From assembly GCF_000499845.2 (NCBI RefSeq), contig NC_023749.2:38378105-38442104 (forward strand): a stretch of DNA of 64,000 nt, given 5' to 3'. Origin of the DNA: Phaseolus vulgaris. Taxonomy: Eukaryota; Streptophyta; Magnoliopsida; Fabales; Fabaceae. Position numbers and translations under genes: made by a program. Position 1 is the stretch's first letter, and each line of letters starts with the position of its first letter. Shown piece by piece: positions 33,601-45,527 of the stretch. The notes under the pieces are model-generated. The model was not told the origin of the DNA and did no database searches. It saw only the letters and a list, made by a program, of their open reading frames with translations.

Positions 33601-36042
33601 CCCAGCTACCGTGAAGGAAGTACAACAGCTAACAGGTCGGATGGCCGCCCTGTCTTGCTTCGTGTTAGCTAGCGGAGAGAAGGGACATCCCTATTTTCAA
33701 TGCTTAAGGAGGAATAACAAGTTTGCTTGGACGAAGGAGTGCGAGGAAGCCTTCGTCAAACTGAAGGAGTATCTGGCGAGCCCACCGGTCTTGTGTAAAT
33801 CGCTGGTGGGAACCCCTCTCAGGTTGTATTTTGCTGTAACTGAGAGGGCGGTGAGTGCGGTGCTCGCCCAGGATCAAGATCAGGCTCAAAAGCCTATTTA
33901 TTTCGTTAGTAAGGTGCTGCAGGGCCCCGAAACGAGATATCAGGCCCTGGAGAAGGCTGCGCTAGCTGTGGTATTTTCGGCGAGGAGGTTGCGCCACTAT
34001 TTCCATAGCTTCACAATTCTGGTGATGACTGACCTGCCCATCCAGAAGGTCTTGAAGAAGCCCGACGTTGCGGGAAGGATGGTGAAGTGGGCAATAGAGC
34101 TGTCAGAGTTTGATATTAAGTATGAGCCCCGAGGCCCGATTAAGGGGCAAATCTTCGCAGATTTCGTAGTCGAGCTCTCATCTGAGGCGACACGAGTTGA
34201 AGGGGACGATTTCCGTTGGGTGCTCTCGGTGGATGGATCGTCGAACCAGCAGGGTAGCGGTGCTGGAGTCATTTTGGAAGGATTCAACGGCGTGCTGATC
34301 GAACAATCTTTGAGGTTTGCCTTCAAAGCCAGCAACAATCAAGCAGAATATGAGGCGCTGATCGCCGGGATCTTGCTGGCAAAAGAGATGGGAGCGAGGG
34401 TGTTGATGGCTAAGAGTGACTCGCTGCTAGTCACAGGGCAAGTAACAGGCGAGTTCCAGGCTAAAGATCCACAAATGGCGGCTTACCTGGAGTATGTGCA
34501 GGAATTGAAGAGTTCCTTTGCCTCCTTTGAAGTGGTGCATGTGCCCAGAGAGCAGAATGCCCGAGCTGACTTGCTGGCTAAGCTCGCCAGTTCAGGCAAG
34601 GGGGGTAGACAGAGGACGGTGATTCAAGAAACTCTAAAGACGCCGAGAGCATTTGTAGCAGATCACCTGGTTCTTCAGATAAGCAGGTCGACGGAAAAAG
34701 CGGCAAGAAGTCACAAGTCTTTGACGCAAGAAACATTGAGATCGCCGAGAATTAGAGCATGTCGAGGAGAGAAGGTGAACATGACGCAGGTCTGCGCTAC
34801 CCATGAGCCAGACACCTGGATAACACAGTACAAGCGGTGCCTGGCAGATGGCCTTCTCCCGCTGGATCCGACAGAGGCTAGGAAGATAAAGAAGAATTCT
34901 AGCAAGTTCACACTGATTGATGGCGAGTTGTACAGGTTTGGGTTCACTCACCCACTCCTGGAATGTGTGCATGGCGAGAAATGCACGAGAATCATGGCAG
35001 AGCTCCACGAAGGGATATGCGGAAGCCACGTCGGGGGTCGAGCTCTGGCCGCAAGGACTCTCCGTGCAGGGTACTACTGGCCAACGATGAGAGAAGATTG
35101 CAAGAAGTATGACAGTGTTGCAAACAATGCCAACAGCACGCCGATTGGCACAAGGCGCCTCCCGAGGAGTTGAAGTCGATTTACAGCCCTTGGCCGTTTC
35201 ATACTTGGGGAATCGACATCCTGGGACCATTCCCGCTGGCGATCAGGCAGATGAAGTACTTGGTGGTGGCGATTGAGTATTTCACCAAGTGGATCGAAGC
35301 AGAACCCGTGGCCCAGATCACCGCACACAAGATCGAAGGTTTCGTGTGGAAGAACATTGTGTGCCGGTTTGGTGTGCCCAAGCGCCTGGTGTCGGACAAT
35401 GGGACTCAGTTTGCAAGCCACCTGTTGAAGAAGCTGTGCGAAGGGGTGGGAATTCAACAAGTGTTTGCATCCGTCGAGCACCCTCAGACAAATGGCCAAG
35501 TAGAGTCAGCTAATCGGGTGTTGCTGAGGGGTTTGAAGAGAAGGCTAGAGAAAGCCAAAGGAAGCTGGGCTGAGGAGGTACCCCGTATAATCTGGGCGTA
35601 CCACACCACCCAGCAGTCAGGAACCCATGAGACCCCGTTCAGCTTGGTCTATGGGTGTGACGCAATGATTCCAGTGAAGATCCAGGAGAGCTCGCCGAGA
35701 TTCCAGAACTTCGTAGAGGAAGACTCGAATGAGGAGAGAAGGTTGAACCTGGATCTACTGGATGAAGTCAGGTAAGAGGCGAGATTGAAGGCTGAAGCGG
35801 TGAAGAGAAGGATTGAACGAAGATATAACTCGAAGGTGATGCCGAGGCAGTTTAGAGAAGGCGACCTGGTGATGAGGAAAGCCCACCAGTACGAGATGGA
35901 GAATAAATTGTCGCCCAAGTGGACGGGACCGTTCAGAATAACCGAGGCGCTCGGGAACGGCGCCTACCGCTTAGAGACATTGGAAGGAGGGGCGATTCCT
36001 CGCACTTGGAACGCCACGCACCTCAAGTTGTATTACAGTTAA
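30610..36042 (+). pseudogene. Tat-2 gag-pol polyprotein, broken
   Basis: Same domain order as Tat-1. Gag is open from 30610 until a 5-base deletion near 31400 (relative to Tat-1 and Tat-3). The frame then runs open 31373-35173 through the CHHC knuckle, protease (DQGSSVDV), RT (YVDDM at 33386-33400), RNase H, second RNase H (VDGSSNQQG) and the first part of integrase. A 1-base deletion near 35111 destroys the last cysteines of the integrase HHCC zinc region. The integrase core (35170-35775) is open with WGIDILGPF and VSDNGTQF until TAA at 35773-35775 (Glu codon in Tat-1). The tail is 35785-36042. Confidence 0.95.
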
Positions 36043-36289
36043 GAAGCTTTGTAAGTAAAGACAAACACGAAGTTATACTACAATGTCTCTGTCAAACAGT
36101 TTGAAGGGGGCACTCTTTTTTCCCTAAGGAGGGTTTTTAACGAGGCCACCCAATAAAGAGAAGTTTTCAAAGTTTAAGTTGTTTTAGATTGCATGCTTGT
36201 TGTTTTCAGAAAGTTTTGAAGAAAGACCTTGTCACTTATACGTGACTTAAGGCAAGTTAAAGATATATTGCATGCTTTCTAAAAGGTTT
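36043..36289 (+). other. Region after integrase in Tat-2
   Basis: Aligns with 12094-12342 of Tat-1; non-coding. Confidence 0.4.
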
Positions 36290-36800
36290 TAAGTCCTCAT
36301 CATCTTTCGGCGATCGGAGGCATCAGTTAAAGTTTAAGTCCTCATCGTCTTTCGGCAATCGGAGGCACCAGTTAAAGTTAAAGTCCTCATCGTCTTTCGG
36401 CGATCGGAGGCACCAGTTAAAAGACCTCAACGCCCTCGCGCGTTCTGAGGCAAGATAAAGACCTCCTCACCGTCGAGCGAGTGCAGGCGAGGAAGAGCGA
36501 AAAGTCCTCAGTGTTTCTGGGGGCGAGAAGATGTAACCCTTGGGGCAATGTAGAGGCACCAGTGAAAAGTCCTTAGTGTCTCTGGGGGCGAGAAGATGTA
36601 ATCCCTGGGGCAATGTAGAGGCACCAGCGAAAGTCCTCAGTGTTTCTGGGGGGGAGGAGATGCAACCCCTGGGGCAATGTAGAGGCACGATTTAAAGACC
36701 TTCTCGCCTATGAGCGAGTTCAGGCGAGTTAAAGACCTTCTCGCCGATGAGCGAGTTCAGGCAAGATAAAATCCTTCTCGTCTCGAACGAGTTCAGGTAT
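36290..36800 (+). repeat. Minisatellite block of Tat-2
   Basis: Three copies of the AGTCCTCATC(A/G)TCTTTCGGC(A/G)ATCGGAGGCA unit (about 36293-36418), then units with GTGTTTCTGGGGGCGAGAAGATGTAA and GGGGCAATGTAGAGGCACCAG (about 56-65 bases, three copies), then CTTCTCGCC units. Copy numbers differ from Tat-1, so the block evolves by replication slippage or unequal exchange. Confidence 0.8.
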
Positions 36801-37402
36801 GGTGTAGAGGGTGGAAGAAGTTTGGAAGGTGGCTAAGGTAGGTTCGAAGAGAGCGCCTAGCCACCCGGTCTCTTGTTCTGAAGCTCAAGGAGGTAGAGAA
36901 GGATCCGAAAGGCGCCTCTACCCCCAGATAAAGGAACAATGGCCAAGGTACGAAGCCAGAAAGAAGCTGATATCGCCAAGAGTCTTTGGCGACCAGGAAA
37001 AGTTCAAGCAATGGCGAGAAGTTAAGACCCGTTTTGACAAGGCAGATCGGGTGAAACGATGTCTTAAGCCATTAGTTGAGTTAAAGTTCGTTGTTGAAGA
37101 GTGATTTTACGCTAAGGTTCATTATCTTGAGATTACAAGTTGTTGGAGTGATTGTTATTCGAAATCGAAGCGGTTCGAAGCAGTTAAGTATGAGATCGTG
37201 CCTACGAAATCGCTAAGTCATTTCTTTGAAGTAAATTGAGCAAGGAAAGTTAAAGCCGACAAAGAAGTTACAAGAAGAAATACAAAGATCTTGTCATTAA
37301 GTAAGTATCAGTTCAGGGCACATGTACAGAAAAAGAAAAAAAAAAGTTCATTACAATTATATGCAAGGGGAAAGCATAAAGGTAGTGGATGGAGGGAATT
37401 GA
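36801..37402. other. Spacer before the antisense gene (Tat-2)
   Basis: Counterpart of 12931-13526; no supported gene. It includes an A-run near 37330. Confidence 0.4.
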
Positions 37403-40027
37403 TCAGTCTTCAGCGGGAACCACCTTCCCATCCACCACCTCGTTGTTGAGGGACACCATGCTAAGATCCAGATCGGGGAACAAGCAGGCGAACTGTTCCC
37501 GTGCAGCCTCGAATCCAGCAGCAAGAATTTGGGCAGAACTCAGATTAAGTTCTTCAATTTGTTTCTTGAGTTCTTCAGTTTGTTCCTTCAGCCCCTCATT
37601 CTGCTGCTCCAGCTCTTCAGCTTGCTTCTTGAGTTTTTCGATGGTTTCCTGAGCTTGAAGAAGGTCTTCAGCAACCTTCTTGGATTCTGCCTGCACCTGG
37701 CCCAGTTCAGCAGCAATCTCCCCTTTTTCGTTGTTGGCTTCAGCAAGCTTAGCCATGGTGTCGTCCCTCTCCTTCTCCACCTTTCCCAGGAAGACCTCCC
37801 GATCGGCTGACCTCTGTTCCAGTTTCTTCACCTTGGCGGCGTCAGTTTTGATCAAGGCCTCCAGGTCAGCCACTTTCACGCGATAAGGCACCAGCTTGCT
37901 CTCTAGCTCGATCTTCTCTTGAGCCAAGAGCTGTACCTTATGGTGGAGATCGGTGGCCTCCTTGCGCGCCACCCGGAGCTCGGTGCTCATTTCATCTTCT
38001 ACTCGGGAGTGTTCAATCTCCGCGAGTGTCAGATTGCAGGATAACCTCTCCGCCTCAATCCTTATGGTGCTGTTCTCAGTTCGAAGGGCGTAGAGGTCAT
38101 CCTGGAGCTTCCTGGTAGAGCTCTCCACAGCTTTAGATATAATGGCGGGGAAATCCTCCGCCATCATCTTTATTTTCGCTGAGAAAGGCTCCCACATCCT
38201 CGTGACCTCAAGGGAGAGGTTTGCTTGTGGAGGCACCGGGTGGGCTCGTTGTTGGTTCTCGCCGCCATCTTCTTTAGTTGGTTGCTCAGCAGGTGCTTCT
38301 TGGCGTGGTGGCGACGTCGGGGATTCAGTAATCAGAATCGGAGAGTTGTGGGCAACCTCATCCCCGATTGGAGCAACGTTTGCGGTTGAGGCATTTGAAG
38401 GAGGACCCCCTCCAGCTGATACGTAAGGCGTGGAGGCGCTCGGGGGTCCTCCATGAAGTTTGGCTCGGGGGCCTCAACCACAGGGTGGCGCAGACGCCAA
38501 TGGAATTGCTTGGACTGGAGAGGCGGGAGCTGGTGGAAGAGGCAATGTAGGAGGTGGGGCAGGGGTAGATGGTGGTGTTGATGTTGGAAGACAGGGTGGA
38601 GCAGATGGTGAAGAAGGTGCCACCCTCTTCCTCTTCGTGACGAGGCCATCTTCAGTTGCCTCGTCGTCTTCCTCTTCCTCCTCGTGGACTACTTGGGGGG
38701 CTTTCCTCTTGGGTTTCCTGAGGACAAGTTTTTTGCGTTGGTTGGTGGGTTGGACATCGGGAGGAGTTGGGCCTTTGGGTGGCGATCGGCCCTGTGCGGC
38801 GGCGATCTCCACCACCGAGTTTGGCACGGTTTGGGAACCCTATGCCAACCCGTGGGTTCGGGGGAGCGCCCTCAGTTCAGCGAGCTTGCCCTGGCCCAAC
38901 ATATGATCTGCATAGAGCAAAAAATGCATGGGTTAGCTCAGAGAGAAAATAAATGCATAAGGCAGTATGCAGCAAAGCAGATAAAAGGTGCAGAAAATAA
39001 ACCCAAAGTGTTGCGCACAACGCACAAGACGCCCAGAAATAGTTAACAAAGGTAATGTTAGAATAAAGACTTAGACGTTCTAACCTATGCGAATTTCGAG
39101 TTGGTCCTCGAAGAACTCGAAGCAGATGAGCGTGGTGGTGAGGAAGGTGATGTTGGCATCTGCCACACTCTTCCAGAAGAAGCAAAGGTCTTTATCCAAG
39201 GCACCCATGCTGTCAGGACTTCTTGGCCTCCTGAAGCTACTTTTGGACTCTTTGTTCCCCTTGTTTACCCAATACAAGGGGAAACCGTCGAGCAGAGAGG
39301 CGTCCTTCTCGTTGGGGCGCACCTGGACAAACTTGCCCTTCCAGTCTTTGTAGGATTGCTGGAAGATAGAGAGGATCGACCTCCCAGCAATCCCGTTCAA
39401 GCTTACCCATAGGCGATCTCCTGGGTGCTTGGCTTCAAAAAGAAATAAGAAAACGTCCACTGACGCTGGCAGCCCCAAGTGGTCGCACATTATTTGGAAA
39501 GCCCGTACGAACGCCCAGCTGTTGGGATGGAGCTGGGCGGCGGCGATGTCGAGCTCGGTGAGAAGCTCCCTTTCAAAGCGAGTGAAGGGAAACCTAAGTT
39601 TCACCTTCTTGAACAGGGTGGTGTATATGAGGCAGAACAACCCGCCGGTGTCCCCCTTATCGTCAACGCACACCGGCATGTCGGGAGGGCAAGGTAGCAC
39701 CGTCATCTTTTCGTCGTGCTCCTTATGGAATGATTGGTGAGGCTCGTCCCCTTTTTTCAATCGCAGAACTGCCCCAGCAGAGTTTACAGAAGATGTTTCC
39801 CTCAACAAAGTCGAGGTGGCCCATGGGTACAGTTTTTTGAAGTCTGGGGAGGGAACAGAGGCTCCTCCGGTGACAGGGGGAGTGGCCTGAGCCAAGTTGG
39901 GGCCGGAGGATGCAGGCCTCTCAGCCTGAGAAGACGAAGCACCACGTGCTCGCGGTGGGTCGTGTGCTTGTGAGGAGGGGTTTCGTGATGAAGGAGGAGG
40001 ATTTGGGGTGATCTTTGAGCGAGTCAT
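37403..40027 (-). pseudogene. Antisense extra gene of Tat-2, broken in exon 2
   Basis: Exon 1, 40027-39085, is fully open (943 nt, as in Tat-1) and encodes the Ser/Pro N-terminus and the Transposase_28-like region (PFTRFERELLTEL). The junction ATAG|GTTAG to GCAG|ATCATATG (exon 2 from 38907) keeps phase. Exon 2 then has a TAG at 38842-38840 (Ser codon in Tat-1) and at least one frameshift between about 38480 and 38240. The basic/proline region (38827-38474) and the C-terminal coiled coil (38236-37403, ending VVDGKVVPAED as in Tat-1) are still recognisable. A full-length product is not possible. Confidence 0.8.
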
Positions 40028-40035
40028 TGCGGAAG

Positions 40036-40267
40036 CTGCAGAGGAAAAAGAAAAGGAAAAATGATCAGGGTTCGCAGAGGCTGACTCGATCATGGAAGAA
40101 GGGTGAAAAACGAACGAACGTAGGTTCGTTGTGACGTTGACGAAGCCCTAAGTTACGAGAAAGGAGAAATGGAAAAAACAACCCACAACGTATGCACTAG
40201 ACAGTTAAAGGATGATGCGAATCGGTTAAAATGCAGGAAAAACCAGCAGGAGAAGGAAAGGAAGTAC
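40036..40267 (-). other. 5' UTR intron of the antisense gene (Tat-2)
   Basis: Donor AAAAAG|GTACTTC, acceptor TCTGCAG|CTTCC, 232 bases. An in-frame extension upstream of the chosen ATG runs into this intron, which argues for the start at 40027. Confidence 0.6.
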
Positions 40268-40609
40268 CTTTTTATGATCGGAAGAGTGATGGAAGAAGTT
40301 AGTGATTCAGGAGGTTGAAGAACGTTGAGAGCTTTTTTGCAGAAGAGAGTTGGAGCGTCTGAGAATACGAAGAAAGTGATGGAACAGTGGAGCGAAATGG
40401 GTTTAAGGGTTTTTCGAAATGGGTTTGGGAAGCGCAAACGTTAACTGAAGGTAACCGTTCATGAAGCCACGTGTCGAGCGATGGGTAAGGTGTTTGGTGG
40501 AGCGTCAGAGAAGCAGAAAGTACAACCGCTTGAAATTCTGCGCCAGTGCCACGTAGATCGGTATTGACGTGACTCTTTTAGTCTTTTCGCTGGACAAGTC
40601 TTCGCTTAA
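40268..40609 (-). promoter_or_regulatory. Probable antisense-gene promoter and first exon (Tat-2)
   Basis: Keeps the CACGTG box (about 40465) and the CTACGTGGC box (about 40548) at the same spacing as Tat-1. Confidence 0.4.
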
Positions 40610-40623
40610 GACTGGGGGGCTTG
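40610..40623 (+). other. Polypurine tract of Tat-2
   Basis: GACTGGGGGGCTTG abutting the 3' LTR. Confidence 0.75.
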
Positions 40624-41443
40624 TGTACCGCCCTGGTAGTCGGAAGTGATGACGTGGCATCAAGCTACAGTATCGGCGTGTTGACGAGACGCCAGGTTGG
40701 CAGAAGGGAAGGAAGTCGGGGGGGCTAGTGTAGTCGCCAGTTATTAAGTTGGCGTGCTCCGATCTCCAGCATACCAGAACCGGCGATCACCGGGTTAAAG
40801 ATGAAGTCGCCAGATGTAAACTCAGGCGACCAAGTGATTGGAGATCGCCAGAGCAAGCACATCGCCGAAGATGAAGGTGGTGCAGATTATGAAGGCGGCC
40901 GGCGAGACCACAGGGAAGGTGTACGAAGGCACCCTAACTCGCCATCTCTAGTAGAGATCGCGCTCCCAAGTTAGCTATGCACTGGGCAGTACCATGCATA
41001 AGTAACTTAGCCAAAAGAGAGTCAGAAGCAGCGCCCAAGTCAAGGAGGCTTCAGATGATGGCACGTGTACGACTGGATGCGAGCCACGTGTCCAGGTGCG
41101 TAACTGCCAGGAGAGAGAAAGTGACCAGGTATTTAAGGGTTTCCCAACGAACTTTCAAGGTACGCACGTTCAGATTGTCTTCTTTACGCTTGCGAGTTCT
41201 TGAGCATACTGTGAGAGAGAACATTGCACGGTTCCTTGAGAGTTCTTGAGTGTTTGCTCTTGAATTATTTGGTGGTTCAGTCACTGACTTAGGCGTTGGA
41301 GTGCGATCAGCCGCAGCGGCGCCGCTCTGTTCTTTTGCAGGTTCTTGAGGTGGATTGTGACGAAGGACGGAGGTTGAAGCGGTGCACACGTCGATCCAAG
41401 TTTGACGAGGCAAGTTCCAACGTTCTGGTCAACAGGCAGGATA
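40624..41443 (+). repeat. 3' LTR of Tat-2
   Basis: About 820 bases; differs from 29379-30197 at roughly a dozen sites plus an extra G in a G-run. The terminus reads CAGGATA instead of CAGGATCA. Confidence 0.9.
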
Positions 41444-41459
41444 AAAAATAATTGACTTC

Positions 41460-41998
41460 CACTATGGGAAAAAGTCCATTTACGATGCCAAATATATAGA
41501 TCAGTTTTATTGTTATTCGATGTCCATCAAAACATGGTGGCATTTTTTAAATTAAAACGGGAGTAAAACGGCGGTTGTTGGAGGAATAGCCATTTTGGAC
41601 CAAAGAGATTGAGTGTAACTTGGCAGTTAGGGTGAAACCGTCGTATATTTTAATGGGCTTGGGTCTAACACGACAGTCTTACCGAAGCATCACCGTTTTA
41701 GACCTCTTAAATTACCTTATTTTGAAGCCAACCACTATGCTTTCATTTTTTTTGTTTTGTCTTCTTCGTGAACGTCTCTCTGGTTCTCCATCTCTGCAAA
41801 CCTTCTTAAGTTCTTCCTTCACATTCACACTCATTGCGACATTCTCTCATTGTTTATTGCTCTTTCTATCATGGATCAATGCTCATTTCGTTCATCCGGT
41901 TCATTACTCAAGGTCTTCACTGCCATCATTTTGCCTCTTCTCTCTACTGCCACCACTATCGTCGTTGCGACATTTGCGCCCTCCTCATTTTTTTTGAG
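41460..41998 (+). mobile_element. CACTA-II segment, copy 0, truncated
   Basis: Starts CACTATGGGAAAAAGTCC and is cut at CCTCATTTTTTTT, where it joins GAGATAATTGGACAATGTGG of the next unit. DUF4216 and the peptide gene are missing. Confidence 0.5.
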
Positions 41999-42203
41999 AT
42001 AATTGGACAATGTGGTTTAAATCATTACTGTTTCTATCATTTTCAACGTTATTTTATAAATAAAATAAATTAAGTAAAAAACTGCTACTTAAAGGATAAG
42101 ATGATAAGAATTTGTGTACATTAAATAGAGGAATTCACTTTATTTATTAATGATATAGATAATACTATTAATCTGAATGTTAATAATAGTAATATTACCG
42201 TTT

Positions 42204-43604
42204 CACTAGTACAAATAACGCTTTGTAGATATTAGATCAGTTAAATGAGAACCGGTGTAACTAAAATTGCGGTGACATTTTTGTAAATATTTGACACATA
42301 TTACACTAGATCGATGGCCCAACCGGTGTAATATGTTACGTAGAAAGTAAAAAAAAATAAAAATTCTGAGCATGACATCTTACACCGGTGTAATATGTCA
42401 TGCACAGAGTAACAAAACAGTTTTGAAATTTTTTAATTCTACTTGACATATTACACTGGTTGGATCGTTCAACCAGTGTAATATGTGAGTTAATAAAATT
42501 TTTAAAAATGATTAAGGAGAGAAGCTACCATTAGCAACATTCTCTTATTCAAACCAACGTTGTGGTTTAAACTCATCGCAATCCTTCCCCTACAAACTCT
42601 TCATTCTCCTCGCCCTGTTTGGAAAATAAGTCACTCTATTCCCTTTCCGAATGTGGGTCCCATCAGGTAACACAAACACGAGTTCAACAATTTAGCTCTA
42701 TGAAACACTTATAATCCAAACCCTCATTTTTCTCTTTTGCACAATAAAACTTACTCACAACCAACACTTCTTCCTCTCCATGTTTCGATAACAACTAGAA
42801 CAACGACACCATTGTTAGGGATGTGGTGTCTCTCCCAGCCATTGTCATACTTATAATTATATGACTCACCACCGTGTCCACTTGCCCTACCTCCCTCCAA
42901 CAACCGAACCAGCAAATCAATGCCACCTTTTCTTCCATTAGGTGTGATTTCATCTTTCTTTGCTTTTACGATCTTCATCACTAACTCATGCACAACCTTC
43001 ACGCCTTCATTCAGAGCCTTCTATAACCTCACGTTCAACATTTTCTTCACCTTCCACACCAGAAACAATAGTCATGCAACCCGCGCGATGCTCATCTCTG
43101 ACCCAATGTTAAACATCGTCAAAAGAGGCGGAAGCGGCTTGTTCTGGTCTAGGCAACATGATGAAGAACTTAAGGGATTTCGGTGAAGGGTTTTCCTTTG
43201 CGGAAATTTCCAAAGTTCGTCGTCCGACTATGCAACACGCGCTGAGGCGGTGAACGACTATGGTGTGGGTTGGGAATTGGGTTATGTGTTCAGTGTAGCA
43301 GTCGAGTAGACGGTGGTGGTTCAGGGAAAATAAAACGAGGCTTCCCTTGATTGGGTGTTTAGGAGGTGCCTGTTTATGGTGATAACACCCTTGTCACAAA
43401 TTACACCAGTTCTTTGTCTCAACCGGTGTAATATGTCCCTTCTGGAACACTATTTTATTTAAATTTTGGAACATATTCCAACAATTTTTACAACCACGGT
43501 GTAATATGAGATTGATATATTACATCGCTGGGATCTACATCGGTTATAAAACTAGTATAAAATGTCTCCCAAAACCGGTGTAATATGTGTTTTCTGCATT
43601 AGTG
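42204..43604. mobile_element. CACTA-I copy c
   Basis: 1401 bases, CACTAGTACAAATAACG...TTTTCTGCATTAGTG, flanked by TTT/TTT. Same internal content as copy b. Confidence 0.75.
42751..43260 (-). pseudogene. Captured P450 fragment (copy c)
   Basis: Same fragment as in copy b. A stop (TAG, about 43024) follows LEKAL-type sequence where the other copies continue, so this copy is further decayed. Confidence 0.5.
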
Positions 43605-43737
43605 TTTCTATCATTTTCAATGTTATCTTGAATACGAAATAAATTAATTTAAAATAAATATTATTTATTTTAATTATGTTTAAAGTGTGTAATAGTACTT
43701 TATCTTTGAGTAAATCCAATTAAAAATAATTGACTTC

Positions 43738-44684
43738 CACTATGGGAAAAAGTCCATTTACGATGCCAAATATATAGATCAGTTTTCTTGTTATTCGATG
43801 TCCATCAAAACATGGTGGCATTTTTTAAATTAAAACGGGAGTAAAACGGCGGTTGTGGGAGGAATAGCCATTTTGGACCAAAGAGATTGAGTGTAACTTG
43901 GCAGTTAGGGTGAAACCGTCGTATATTTTAATGGGCTTGGGTCTAACACGACAGTCTTACCGAAGCATCACCGTTTTAGACCTCTTAAATTACCTTATTT
44001 TGAAGCCAACCACTATGCTTTCATTTTTTTTGTTTTGTCTTCTTCGTGAACGTCTCTCTGGTTCTCCATCTCTGCAAACCTTCTTAAGTTCTTCCTTCAC
44101 ATTCACACTCATTGCGACATTCTCTCATTGCTTATTGCTCTTTCTATCATGGCTCAATGCTCATTTCGTTCATCCGGTTCATTACTCAAGGTCTTCACTG
44201 CCTTCATTTTGCCTCTTCTCTCTAGTGCCACCACTATCGTCGTTGCGACATTTGCGCCCTCCTCATTTTTTTTTTGTCGCCGTTGCCGCCCTTTAGTACA
44301 CGTTGGTGTTTCTTAATATTTTAAAATATTTTTTAACTATTATTAATCTTGTAAATTTTAGTATTTATTATAATTTTTTTGTATTAGTTAATTGTTAGGT
44401 TTGAATAAAATCATTAATTTGTTAGATTTTTTATTAGAGTAATATTATTTAGTATTTATAATTAATTTAATGATTTTTTTTGTAATTAGATTAGAAATAA
44501 TTTATTGATTTTCAATTGATATTATTCATTATGTATAATTGTATATATGATTAAATTGGTCAATTTTAATTTCCATGTATATTATAATTATTTGATATGT
44601 GTTGGTATTCAGTCTGGGGGTGCTCGACCGTCGATAATTGTTTCTTGTATAAGAGACCCTTAGTTTTCCGTTTGAGATTTAATA
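43738..44684 (+). mobile_element. CACTA-II segment, copy 1, 3' end deleted
   Basis: CACTATGGGAAAAAG start, TC-rich tract and ATG-GCTCAATGC string as in the others, but the sequence runs from AATACAT directly into the peptide gene. The DUF4216 exon and right terminus are gone. Confidence 0.5.
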
Positions 44685-45091
44685 CATAGACCAGTGTCTG
44701 TGTCACAATACTTATCACATGGTCTTATACAGACTGGACAATCAGATGGACTTGTACATTTACCATCCTTCCATAGTGTGGGCGCCCTGCACTTACAAAC
44801 TTCATCAACACAAATGGCTGAATGTTTACATAAACTTAACTTTCCCTTGCAATCATCATTCTCCTTACATGTATCCTCATCTAAAGCAAACCCTAAAAAA
44901 AACACATCCCAATGTTATAATATAAATTAATGTTAGGTATAAAAAATTTAAATCACTGAAAAAAAAAACCTAAATTCAAATAGAGAATTTAGCAAATGCT
45001 AAAATGGAAAAATCTCAAATAACTTACAATTACAAGCTATCAAAGCAAAAGAAAAAATAAGTGCTACCAAAGCAACCTTCACTAAAGCCAT
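44660..45091 (-). CDS. Cysteine-rich secreted peptide gene, copy A (altered C-terminus)
   Basis: Two exons, 45091-45028 and 44892-44660, joined at donor GTAAGTT and acceptor TTTTTTTTAG, give 98 residues. Exon 1 encodes a hydrophobic signal peptide (MALVKVALVALIFSFALIA). The mature part begins near EDTC and has 12 cysteines after the signal. Its first six follow C-x5-C-x6-C-x5-C-x4-C-x-C, close to the spacing of defensin-like and nodule cysteine-rich peptides, but no family was firmly recognised. A 787-base deletion replaces the last residues (KCFCH in copies B and C) by IKSQTEN and removes the poly-A signal. The last base of exon 1 is T instead of G, giving Trp for Gly at the junction and a weaker donor. 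Confidence 0.7.
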
Positions 45092-45170
45092 CCTTTGCCT
45101 TCTTTGACTTTGCTCCTTCTTAGGCTCCCTAGTATTTCTTACTTCTTCTTCAAGATTCAAGTCATCCACG

Positions 45171-45178
45171 TATTTATA
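45171..45178 (-). promoter_or_regulatory. TATA box of peptide gene copy A
   Basis: TATAAATA on the minus strand, 80 bases before the ATG, next to ACGTGGATGA. Same in all copies. Confidence 0.6.
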
Positions 45179-45527
45179 GTACTATATTAGTGTTAAAAGA
45201 GAAAATGAGGTTATATTTAGTTTACAAAGTGACAATTAAGAATTTTATGTATTTTTTTAAGTAAGAAATAAATGTATTAAATATTTACTTTATAACATAT
45301 TTGGTGAGTCAAACTTTTTATTTGTAATACTTTTGTCTTACATTAAAATAATATTTCATTATTTAAAACATATTAGTTGCTTTTGAAATACTCATTTAAT
45401 GAATGTAACATAGTTTTTATTTTAATATCTAATTAAAGTTGTAACATAAATATATTCATGTTATGCTTCTACATATCAGGTAACATTTACTCACACAAAT
45501 TAATTTACTTTTTAATAATATTAATTT

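Larger units (their letters stand above)
29379..41443 (+). mobile_element. Tat-2: Tat-lineage Ty3/gypsy retrotransposon
   Basis: About 12,065 bases with the same plan as Tat-1, inserted in the array between CACTA-I copy b and the CACTA-II segment at 41460. The empty site is visible in other units (AAATCCAAATAAAAATAATTGAC). The flanking A-rich repeat is imperfect: AAAAG on the left, AAAAA on the right, and the right end reads GGATA where Tat-1 has GGATCA. LTRs differ at about a dozen positions, so it is several times older than Tat-1. Gag-pol and antisense gene are both broken. Confidence 0.9.
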
